Below are positions 55,853 through 64,000 of a DNA stretch of 64,000 nucleotides, in pieces. The position numbers were made by a program, and so were the translations under genes. The notes beneath the pieces were generated by a model. The model had not been told where the DNA came from. It did no database searches and saw nothing but the letters and a program-made list of their open reading frames with translations. Numbering within the stretch: position 1 is the first letter of the stretch; the number at the start of each line of letters is the position of its first letter. The stretch comes from Carya illinoinensis (taxonomy: Eukaryota; Streptophyta; Magnoliopsida; Fagales; Juglandaceae): positions 34,190,385 through 34,254,384 of the forward strand of contig NC_056759.1 in assembly GCF_018687715.1 (NCBI RefSeq), in the 5' to 3' direction.

Positions 55853-58057
55853 TAGGGCTGTTTATCTGGGCTGGATAAAATCTGGCCTGGCCCGGGTCAA
55901 ATCCGGGCCGGACCCCAGATTGGAAAAACCGGATTAATCTGGTCCGGGTACCAGATTTTAAAACCGAGACCTGAGTTTTATAAACTGGTAAAAAGAAAGG
56001 AAAAAAAAAAAAACCTCTAATTCTACCTGCGCCCCCGTTCAGATCTCTCTCTCTCTCTCTCATCCCTTCAAGCTCCAGCGCTTTCATTTTGTCCAAAACT
56101 GGAATTTGATTGCGCGGCTCACCAATTATCTCCTTTTGTCCTCAATCCCTCATCTCTCTGATGCCTTTCTCATTTGTCTAAATTTTTATCGCGTTATCAT
56201 TGTTATTTTTTGATCTCTTGTATTATACTTTGACGTATTTCCGTTTGGGTATGTTTTCTTTCTTCCCTCTATTGTGTTCTCTATTTGTTGATTTTGGATT
56301 ATTTTTTTTCACTGCCATGTTTGTCTTGATTGCCATGACCTTTCAGTAAGTCTCTCTCCCGATCTATGAACAATGAATGTAAATGTGGTAGATCTAGTGA
56401 TTTGGTAAACTAGGTCTCTCTGTGCTTGGATAGATCTGGTAGATCTAGTGATTTGTCAAATGGGATTTTTCAGCCTTCAAATGGATGATGATGGTTGCTT
56501 TGAGGCAGTTTGCAAAAGTTACCATTTCTCTAAGGGAATATGTGTCCATTAGCTCTGTAGACTTGGGGGACATTTTGGTTAATTTGCCAATTACAGTTTG
56601 TTTATTTTCGTTTTTGTTGCAGCTTAATTAGTTAGGTTGTGAAACAAATATGAATTACTAATTCTTTGTTTTTCTTTATTGAAGATAATAGGTTATACTA
56701 TCTTACCTTTCAGAACCCCACCTTCCTCTTATAAACTTTGAAGAGGTAGATTCTCTTGGCCTTCATATTTCTTTGCATTGTTAAAGAGCAGTACAAGTAT
56801 TAGTGTCAATGGCAATACTATACAAGATGCACTGTGTCATCATCTTATGTTTTATGTTAATTTGGATGTAGTTTTGCCATTCATTTTTGGGGATGGAGTA
56901 TTGCAATTCTTAACTGGATGCACTATACCTAAATATACCCATGATATATTCAACCTCTTGTTATGCTGGTCACTCTTGCAGATGCACCTGAAGCATTCTA
57001 TATGTCTGTTAAGCTTTTGTGTAAGGCATTTTCTATTTATAGTGCACTAGATACATTCTATATTTACTAAATGATATACATTCTGTTAAGCTTGTGTGTA
57101 AGGCATTATACATTCTCTAGTACCTTAAATTTATCATTACAAAAGCTCCATATAAGTACATAAAGACGCCAAAACTTCAGAGTTTATTTGATATCTCAAG
57201 ACAGAATTTGTTCCAACACGCACCTTTTGATTTCTCAGTTTCTGCTTATTGTATTCTTTTAATGACCCAGATGAGAAAGATTGGTTGGCCCAAGTTGAAA
57301 TTTCCCTTTGGAATGGCAGGTTTGATTCTACCTTATAATGATCTTCTTCTTTTATCCCATTCATAACGTTTGGCAAATCCTTCTCAATTATTTATTGGGG
57401 AAAAGGTTGATGTCTTCTCTGTTAACTGTTGTTTTGTGTTTTGGTCACAGGCCGAGCTCCGAAGGAAAGGGCAAATAGCTTGTCAAGCAAGTTAAGCGCG
57501 AGTGAAGAATACATGGACTAGATACATTCTATATTTACCTATTTATAGTGCCATTTTCTCTATAAATAGATAAATATAATGTATAAATAGCTTGTTTTGT
57601 AATGTAATGTATAAATATCAAATAATGTAATTAGTTAAAAAGGTAATTAGTTTTATTTTATTTTATTTTTGGAAGGAGACACTTCTTATAACATTAACCA
57701 GAAATATTTTTTGTTTTATATATATATATATATAAACGATGTTTTTCAACTTTTTTTCTTGAAAAAGTTGTAATAGAATATAGGCTTTTAAATTAAAAAA
57801 ACAATTATGCTTTTCAAAATTATCTTTTTCTTGAAAAAAAAAAATTAACATGTAAGCTTTTGTTATTTAAAAAGAAAAAGAAACAAAGTATAGCACGGAA
57901 TCCTGATTTATACGTTGTAAAAATCCATATTCATCTGGGTTCCAGACCGGATCATAACCCGCACTAATCCAGTCCGGAACCCAGCCCGGGTTTGAAACCC
58001 GGTTTCCGGGCCGGGTATACCACGATTCTCAGTCTGGAACCTAGATGAACAGTCCTA
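55853..58057. mobile_element. Non-autonomous hAT transposon, 2.2 kb
   Basis: Perfect 8-bp target duplication ATTTAAAC (55845-55852, 58058-58065), with the empty site TTTAAACGATC visible in units A, B and C. The terminal inverted repeats begin TAGGGCTGTTTATCTGGG at the left and, reversed, TAGGACTGTTCATCTAGG at the right; subterminal CCCGGG/CCGG-rich motifs lie at both ends. An 8-bp duplication and TAGGGCTGT ends are typical of plant hAT elements. There is no transposase ORF. The interior has exon-like pieces (see the entry at 57261-57478) and a CT-rich leader-like stretch near 56040. Confidence 0.9.
57261..57478 (+). pseudogene. Possible captured exons inside the hAT element
   Basis: 57261-57319 reads NDPDEKDWLAQVEISLWNG with a GT donor at its end, and 57451-57478, after a CACAG acceptor, continues in phase with PSSEGKGK and a stop. 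The phase agreement and balanced composition suggest fragments of a host gene. I do not recognise the source, and the two exons could be chance. Confidence 0.3.
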
Positions 58058-58237
58058 ATTTAAACGATCTGTGGTCTATGCCTTTTTTTTGCAACAAAGT
58101 GGTTCTTAGGATGAACTAATGTTTGTAACCTCGACTTTACATTAATTCCTGTCCTCAACTTATTCAATTTCCTGCCATTCAAGGCAGCTGAAGACAACTA
58201 CCGTCGTGAAAAACAAAAAAAAAAAAAAACAAAAAAC

Positions 58238-58242
<5 letters not shown>

Positions 58243-58291
<49 letters not shown>
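58243..58291. repeat. (GA)n microsatellite, unit D
   Basis: About 24 dinucleotides, paralogous to the tracts in units A-C. Confidence 0.95.
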
Positions 58292-58293
<2 letters not shown>

Positions 58294-58464
58294 ATAAATT
58301 TTAAGGGAATGACTAGTGCTATGACATATCCGGAATCAAGAAAAACATGGCATAGGAAATTGAACATATCTGAAGTCCAGAAAACCCATTATATTTCTTA
58401 GAACACAAACCAAAGCAAAATATCCAAACTTTAGGATACTATAAAGTTTCACAGACCAAGAATT

Positions 58465-58470
58465 TTTATT
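58465..58470 (-). terminator. AATAAA poly(A) signal of PMEI copy D
   Basis: Minus-strand AATAAA about 86 bp after the stop codon, in the same place as in the other copies. Confidence 0.6.
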
Positions 58471-58555
58471 GGGCAAAGCTTAGCTAGTTTAATGAGATAA
58501 TGATCAGTCTCTCAAAAGAGATTGATATTATATAATAATGAGAGCAGCTAAAAGA

Positions 58556-59080
58556 TTAGTGCCCCGCCAGTTTATTGGTAAGCGCCAAGACAATGCTGCA
58601 GAGCTGGCTGAATGTCGTACTCAAGCTAAGTATGGGAGAGGCTTTGCCCATTTCCTTCAAACCATCCTCACATGAACCAGAATTGGTCATTGCAGCAGAC
58701 ACCCATGTTAATACATCACTATACTTTTTAGACTTCAAGGACGTGAGGGATTCCTGGAGTCGCCCACTTATATCTTGATAGTTCGCATTGCAATCTTTAA
58801 AGGCAGGGGATGTATCTTTCTGTTTGGAGAGCTGGCCCTGAATTTGCTTAGCCTGGGATAATGTATGCTGCAGTGCAACTTTGGCTAGCACGCCAATATC
58901 AGTAGCCCCACGGCTCTCCGGGTCAGATTGAAGGGTTTTTTTGCACAGATCCTTGTACAAAGTACCATCACAAGCTGAGGTTATAAGATCAGCTTTTTGC
59001 GCTTCTGCAACATTTCTGAATTGATCAATTGCGCAGAGAGTGAAAAGAACACAGAAGAAGAACTTCAAACTCGGCTTCAT
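58556..59080 (-). CDS. PMEI-family inhibitor (putative invertase/pectin methylesterase inhibitor), copy D
   Basis: 174 residues, single exon, ATG at 59080, with the same signal peptide and cysteine pattern as copy C (C37, C46, C97, C137, C161). The single difference from C is Leu for Ser at residue 74, in the helix after DIGVLAKVALQ. The promoter differs slightly: TATATATA is followed by CATAGAG. The near identity of C and D against about 12 changes from B implies a recent duplication or gene conversion. Confidence 0.92.
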   Translation of the reverse strand: MKPSLKFFFCVLFTLCAIDQFRNVAEAQKADLITSACDGTLYKDLCKKTLQSDPESRGATDIGVLAKVALQHTLSQAKQIQGQLSKQKDTSPAFKDCNANYQDISGRLQESLTSLKSKKYSDVLTWVSAAMTNSGSCEDGLKEMGKASPILSLSTTFSQLCSIVLALTNKLAGH

Positions 59081-59156
59081 GTTTTCAAGATGAAAGATTA
59101 ATGGAGAAAATGAAGAAAACAATTGGAATGCTATCAACTTCTTTATCTTATTTTCA

Positions 59157-59190
59157 TTTCACAACTATTGTGAAAGCATGTCTATATATA
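59157..59190 (-). promoter_or_regulatory. TATA box and palindrome of PMEI copy D
   Basis: TATATATA at 59183-59190 and TTTCACAACTATTGTGAAA at 59157-59175, in the same arrangement as in copies A and B. Confidence 0.65.
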
Positions 59191-59878
59191 CATAGAGAGA
59201 GTGAGAGGGGTACGCAGACAGATATGCCCAAGAAAGGCGTATGACCGCTCTCTGTCTGTTTTAAGAGGTCTCTTCGGGATTTGTTTGGACAGAAATGCAT
59301 GAGTCGGTTTCATTTTTAATTAGGAGCTTATTCCGTTTGATCTGTGCATTAAGATAGGGGAGATTTGTTTATATACGATATGTAGGGGATTTTGTTTTCG
59401 GATTTTTGCTTTTTAAACCTCAGTTATTGCTTTTAATGGATAGGGGATTTTGTAGCATCCACATATTTCTTATATATCTTGAAAACTTTGAATACAATGT
59501 GATAAATAAAAAAATAAATTAATATGTAAATGTGCTTTTGATTGGTGTGTGGCCGATTATAATTATTAAAAAAAAAAGCCAAAACATTAATTTTTATGCA
59601 AACTCATATCCAAGCTTCCACATGCATCGATATTGAGCGCTCTTACAAATTGAATTTCTCAATAAATAAATTTTAAAAAAAAAACTATTTGAATTAGAAA
59701 ATGATAAATACTATCTATTATTAGAAGGTTGAATTTGAAAGTAGTTATTGTTATTTAAAGAAACTCATTTGTTGGCAAATTAACTTGGGAATTCAAGACG
59801 AATTTATTTAACCCATTGATTCCCATGTTTTTCTAGAGACTAACTCACATTGGTTTTTTCAACAAGCTACTATCTAGA

Positions 59879-60754
59879 TAGGGCTGTAAATGAACCAGTC
59901 TGTTCGATAGCTCGCTCGGTATTCGCTCGGTTAAACTCAAATCGAACTCGACTCGTGAAAAAAAAAAAAAAGCTCATTCGTTAAAGCAGATGCTCGCTCG
60001 ATTTGTAAATGATACATACTCGACAAAACTCGACTCGACTCGACTCGACTAAGGCTCGTTTAGGCTCGCTCGTTTATGCTCGAGTCTACTCGTTAGCTCG
60101 ACTCGATTAAAATTCATTCATATATTAATAAATATATACATACACCTATGCATATATATATGTATTAGCTAATAATATAAGCATACCACTTTTATAATTA
60201 AATATATAATATGTATTCTAATTACTTATGTCTATATAGTAAATATATTTCATAGGTATATTTTATAATTTGTATAATAATTAGTTGATAAAATTTAATA
60301 ATTTCATATACTAGTATGTGGAAACCATATATGAAATAGATATATTCTATCATATTAAGTATATGTATTAATAATATATGTAGGCATATAATATATTGTT
60401 ATTTTGGATAAATATCAACTAGTTAGATATTAATTATTTATAAATTTTTTAAAATTTTATAATTTAATAGAGGTTCTACTTGTTAATTGTATAAATTTAA
60501 TATTAATTCTTTTTTATTTATTTATTTAATTTATTAATTATTAAATCTTATTAAAAATAATAATTCAAGTTCGAGCTCGACTCGACTCGAACTCGTTTGT
60601 GGGACAAACTCGAGCTCGAGCTCGAGTTAAGATTTCAACTTATCGAGTCGAGCTCGAACAAAGAATTAAAAAAAATCTCGAGCTCGAGTATTTTGAGTCG
60701 AGCTCGAGTTCGACAAGCCAAAGCTCGGCTCGACTCGGCTCGATTACAGCCCTA
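59879..60754. mobile_element. Non-autonomous hAT element with TCGAGCTCGA subterminal repeats (876 bp)
   Basis: Ends TAGGGCTGTAAATGAACC and (reversed right end) TAGGGCTGTAATCGAGCC. The 8-bp duplicates TATCTAGA (59871-59878) and TATATAGA (60755-60762) differ at one base, and the empty site is seen in units B and C. Both flanks are full of ACTCGACTCG / TCGAGCTCGAG motifs (59905-60110 and 60565-60745) around an AT-rich core. No coding capacity; short ORFs there are shadows of the repeats. Confidence 0.9.
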
Positions 60755-61563
60755 TATATAGAGGTTGATCTTGTTAGAAGTTGAAGTTGTTTTATTTATT
60801 TATTTTTATTATTATGGGCGACCTAGATTCATAAGATTATAAAGTACAAGAGCAAGGGGTGAGAAATCTCAACAAGCATTATAACACAGAAAATCAAAAT
60901 AAATTGGGAAGTTGAATTGTTATAAAAAAAAATTAAAAAGGGAAAAAATGGAATATAATAATTCCAGCCGAATATTTCCTTGGCTCTTCGTCGAAAAAGA
61001 GTCGCCATGAAGACAATTTCATCAACTGACAACAGAGACTATCAGCACTAAGATGTGCACTACAGCTTTCGATATTTGGAGATGTCATCGACAATCTCCT
61101 GATCCTCCCTCCTCTCTTGTATTGTTGGATAATGGAGCATATAAAAATAACTTACTGAAAGGAAAATCATGAAACTCTAAGGAACACAAAAATTTGTAGC
61201 TGCGAGACATGGTGGTGCGTGGAGGGAATATCAAAGACCCCCAAAAATACATTTTTAGACAAACTAATGTAGAAAAGAGACGTATGAAGTAACAAGCATT
61301 AAAAGATCTTGTCCATAGCCCAAGTCAAACTATGAAAAACAAATGCATCTGCCATGCCATATCTACATGAATATAGTCTCTAACAAAAATTTGGATCACC
61401 ATTGTCAGAGATCACATTTCTTCCTCAACAATTACCAAAACCTGAATCCCTCGTTGTTCCTCCTTCCTCTGGCCCTTAGGCTTGAGAGTCAATGGACCCA
61501 TGTTCTGAACTGATTTGGATGGTGTACACATACTGCAGGATGATACTTGAATTAGTAATAAAG

Positions 61564-61981
61564 AAAATACTAGCCGAACCGAGAATTTGGACTGAGAATC
61601 AACCGATGCTACGTGTAATTTTTTAATTAGCACATACAAAATATTTTAAAAAAAAAAATTTTGACTCTTTCTCCCTCCCTCTTAGCTGAAACTACAGATC
61701 TAATTCATTTCTTCCCACGTCTCCCTTCCGCTTGGTTAAAATTGCAAAACTTAACTTATGAAGATGCAAAATTAAAACTCTTCGTAAGTTTAATTTTGCA
61801 TTTTCAGCTGAGCGGGAGGGAAGCATGCAAAGAAGGAAATAAGACCTGTAATTTCAGCCGAGAGGGAAGGAGAAAGAATCTGAATTTTTTTTAAAAGATA
61901 CTTTGTACATGCCAATTAAAATATTACACGTGACATCGATTGTTTCTCGGTCCAAACTCCCCCGTTCGGCTAGCATTTTCC
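61564..61981. mobile_element. MITE with ~135-bp terminal inverted repeats
   Basis: Left GAAAATACTAGCCGAACCGA and the reversed right end GGAAAATGCTAGCCGAACGG match, and the match continues for about 135 bp per arm up to (T/C)AGCTGAAA(C/T)TACAG. The short centre also contains an inverted pair (GATGCAAAATTAAA / TTTAATTTTGCATTTT). There is no coding capacity and no clear target duplication; homology to the other array units stops exactly at its left end. Confidence 0.8.
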
Positions 61982-62150
61982 TTATTTTAAACCGTCACGT
62001 GCTCGAATCGGTCGATTATCAATCTAGAAAATGAAATGAAAAAGAAAGAACAAAAAGTCTGGTTGCAACCGGTTTTGGGGAACCGGCGTCATCGTTGTCC
62101 TACGTGGCACGATCCCGAAACGGCGTCGTATTGATCGATTAGTATCCGGG
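61982..62150. other. Putative promoter-proximal sequence of the GRF gene
   Basis: Mixed-composition DNA with a CACGTG G-box-like core at 61996-62001 and TACGTGGCAC at 62101-62110. It precedes the pyrimidine-rich leader. No gene is seen; a regulatory role is inferred from position only. Confidence 0.3.
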
Positions 62151-62154
62151 CTCG

Positions 62155-62365
62155 ATTTCCCTCCCTCCCCCCTTCCTTGGTTTTTCATTTCCCCTCCCGA
62201 TTGTTCGAGACCCTTCCCCCCCTTCCCCTCCCTCCCCCCTTCCTTGGTTTTTCAGATTCCCTCTCGAAGGTCCGAGACCCTTCCCCTCCCTCCCCCTCCC
62301 CCTTCCCCCTCCCTCCGAAGGTCCGAGACCCTTCCCCTCCCTCCCCCTCCCCCTTCCCTCTTCCC
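62155..62365. repeat. Pyrimidine-rich imperfect tandem repeat (leader region)
   Basis: Three copies of a block made of GA(A)GGTCCGAGACCCTTCCCC and CTCCCTCCCCCTCCCCC, strongly C/T on the plus strand. The long Gly/Glu/Arg and Pro/Ser/Leu frames on both strands come from this composition. It is likely the 5' leader of the downstream GRF gene. Confidence 0.75.
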
Positions 62366-62616
62366 ATCGTCCTCCCCGTGTTGTCTTCCACCCTATCTGT
62401 TGTCTTCGTCCTTCCTTCCATCGTCGCCGGCGCTTTCTTGTGTATCTTCTTCTCGGTAGACCCACAATATGTACCCCTTTCATCTTCTTCAGCAGATATT
62501 TGATCTCTAACCCACAGAGCAGCCCCCGTAGGCCATTGGTCTTCGGCTTAGTGCCAAAGAGCCCACGAACCACAAAGTCGATTTTTGGTCTCCACTCCAC
62601 GAGATCTGAAATAAGC

Positions 62617-62714
62617 CCCGACAGAAACCCTAACCCTAACACCGACAGAATCCCTAACCCTAACACCGGCTGAAACCCTAACCCTAACACCGACAGAAAC
62701 CCTAACCCTAACAT
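62617..62714. repeat. Telomere-like CCCTAACCCTAA repeats in a 24-bp unit
   Basis: Four copies of a 24-bp unit ACCGACAGAAACCCTAACCC plus TAAC, each containing two CCCTAA-type telomere motifs. Short CCCTAA motifs (telo boxes) are common in plant 5' leaders; a repair-derived interstitial telomere is the alternative. Confidence 0.85.
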
Positions 62715-62732
62715 CGCTCTGTCTTGAAGCAG

Positions 62733-63665
62733 GTTAGGTTTCGGTGACTTGAGCTTGTTGTTTTGGTTTTAGTTTCCAACATTCTAGAGTATAGCTTTGT
62801 GGTCATGTGTGATTGTTAATATTTAACTCCTTTCTTGTGAAGTGTTTAATTGTTATTTGCTGTTCTAGTTTTTTTTATAATAAAACTGTTAATTTTGCAG
62901 ACTTGGTTTGGGATTCCATTGTTAGGTTTTGGTGACTTGAGCTTGTTGTTTTGGTTTTAGTTTCCAACATTCTAGAGTATAGCTTTGTGGTCATGTGTGA
63001 TTGTTAATATTTAACTCCTTTCTTGTGAAGTGTTTAATTGTTATTTGCTGTTCTAGTTCTTTTTATAATAAAACTGTTAATTTTGCAGACTTGGTTTGGG
63101 ATTCCATTGTTAGGTTTTGGTGACTTGAGCTTGTTGTTTTGGTTTTAGTTTCCAACATTCTAGAGTATAGCTTTGTGGTCATGTGTGATTGTTAATATTT
63201 AACTCCTTTCTTGTGAAGTGTTTAATTGTTATTTGCTTTTCTAGTTCTTTTTATAATAAAACTGTTAATTTTTCAGACTTGGTTTGGGATTCCATTGTTA
63301 GGTTTTGGTGACTTGAGCTTGTTGTTTTGGTTTTAGTTTCCAACATTCTAGAGTATAGCTTTGTGGTCATGTGTGATTGTTAATATTTAACTCATTTCTT
63401 GTGAAGTGTTTAATTGTTATTTGCTTTTCTAGTTCTTTTTATAATAAAACTGTTAATTTTTCAGACTTGGTTTGGGATTCCATTGTTAGGTTTTGGTGAC
63501 TTGAGCTTGTTGTTTTGGTTTTAGTTTCCAACATTCTAGAGTATAGCTTTGTGGTCATGTGTGATTGTTAATATTTAACTCATTTCTTGTGAAGTGTTTA
63601 ATTGTTATTTGCTTTTCTAGTTCTTTTTATAATAAAACTGTTAATTTTTCAGACTTGGTTTGGGT
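62733..63665. repeat. 188-bp tandem repeat, five copies
   Basis: Period exactly 188 bp: GACTTGAGCTTGTTG recurs at 62746, 62934, 63122, 63310 and 63498. Each copy runs from GTTAGGTTT(T/C)GGTGACTTGA through TTTAACTC(C/A)TTTCTTGTGA to TTAATTTT(G/T)CAGACTTGG. Copies are nearly identical: 1-2 share TTTTGCAG and CTCCTTTC, 3 is intermediate, and 4-5 share TTTTTCAG and CTCATTTC. It lies between the leader and the GRF exon, probably in a 5'-UTR intron. Confidence 0.95.
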
Positions 63666-63799
63666 TATATTTTGGTACTTTCTGTATCCAATATGTTTGA
63701 ATTGTGTTATATATCTTTTTATTGTGGCAAATATATATTACTTACCAACTAATTTTGGCACATTAGTCTTTCCTTTCTCTCCTTTGTTTCATCTTAGAA

Positions 63800-64000
63800 A
63801 TGTTATCATCCTCATCAATGTCTTATTCATCTTTTGCCACACGTACCACGGCTCAACCATTGTGCTGCTGTGGGGTCAAAGCCACACTTAAATACTCAAC
63901 TACAGCAAAAAACCCTGGCCGGCCATTCTTAGGGTGTCCAAAGTACAACACAGAGGTAATTTCATCTGTATCATATCCTTTGTTTCCCCACTCAGTTGGT
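63800..64000 (+). CDS. GRF-type zinc-finger protein, first coding exon (runs off the window)
   Basis: The ATG at 63800 (a second in-frame ATG is at 63818) opens a Ser/Thr-rich N-terminus, followed by PLCCCGVKATLKYSTTAKNP and GRPFLGCPKYNTE, the GRF zinc finger (C-x-C-G ... G-R-x-F-x-G-C-P-x-Y). The exon ends at 63955 with GAG/GTAATT, in phase 0 after 52 codons; the remaining GRF Cys and the rest of the protein lie in exons beyond 64000. Small plant GRF proteins of this type usually add a coiled coil and often a C-terminal membrane segment; their function is largely unknown, and some derive from transposons. The zinc finger is named after its Gly-Arg-Phe motif, here GRPF. It is unrelated to growth-regulating factors. 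Confidence 0.8.
   Translation, partial: MLSSSSMSYSSFATRTTAQPLCCCGVKATLKYSTTAKNPGRPFLGCPKYNTEVISSVSYPLFPHSVG

Larger units (their letters stand above)
12770..61563. repeat. Tandem array of four ~3.5-kb units, each with one PMEI-family gene
   Basis: Using the shared landmark AGCTTGGGTCCC as boundary, the units are A 12955-15800, B 15801-33772, C 38588-44197 and D 44198-61563. A partial unit tail at 12770-12954 precedes A. After subtracting insertions the units measure roughly 2.85, 3.6, 3.5 and at least 3.4 kb. All share, in order, a non-coding left segment with TTTAAACGATCT(G/C)TGGTCTATGCC, a (GA)n microsatellite, the minus-strand PMEI gene with its promoter, and a right tail containing GGTCAATGGACTCTTGTTCT (12802 and cognates). 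Unit A lacks about 0.5 kb of the tail. Unit D ends at 61563, where a MITE begins and homology stops. All genes are in the same orientation, as expected from unequal crossing-over. Confidence 0.9.

Noticed and set aside
62139..62714. 191-codon Gly/Glu/Arg-rich minus-strand frame
   Set aside because: Purely a product of the CT-rich tandem repeats and the 24-bp telomere-like repeats, which happen to be multiples of three.

Overview
The window is nuclear DNA from a flowering plant, probably a woody eudicot. The evidence is AT-rich spacers, GT-AG introns, plant LTR-retrotransposon lineages (Ty3 Tat, Tekay-like, Ty1/copia), CACTA, hAT and MITE elements, a tRNA-derived SINE, and a plant-specific PMEI/invertase-inhibitor family. 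The species cannot be fixed from sequence alone. All calls rest on reading the sequence and translations; no database search was possible.

Layout. 1-3026: AT-rich DNA and the 3' part of a CACTA transposon with CGTTCGAACG subterminal repeats. 3027-8330: AT-rich spacer with small inverted-repeat elements. 8426-12465: a five-exon gene for a 164-residue Ser/Arg-rich, probably nuclear protein; its 2.6-kb first intron holds a large inverted repeat and a SINE. 12770-61563: a tandem array of four ~3.5-kb units, each carrying one minus-strand PMEI/invertase-inhibitor gene. Copy A is a pseudogene (stop codon in the signal peptide); copies B, C and D are intact, and C and D differ by one residue. 62150-64000: pyrimidine-rich leader, telomere-like repeats and a five-copy 188-bp tandem repeat upstream of the first exon of a GRF zinc-finger gene that runs off the window.

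Most of the array's length is later insertions, all in spacers between the PMEI genes: a 10.3-kb Tat element (16033-26373) with an antisense ORF block and a MITE in its 5' LTR; copia elements at 29183-33202 and 33773-38587; a gag-only (TR-GAG-like) copia element on the minus strand (41829-43936); a ~1.5-kb solo-LTR-like element (44285-55128) that contains a nested 9.3-kb element with 3.4-kb LTRs (45757-55080); hAT elements at 55853-58057 and 59879-60754; and a long-TIR MITE (61564-61981). Target-site duplications, exact or nearly so, support most of these ends, so the nesting order can be read.

The intact PMEI copies share a TATA box, a 19-bp palindrome between the TATA box and the ATG (one base is changed in copy C), and an AATAAA signal, so each looks like a full expression unit. 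The most unusual candidate is a self-contained antisense transcription unit (TATA box, 142-codon ORF, poly(A) signal, upstream tandem repeats) inside the nested long-LTR element.
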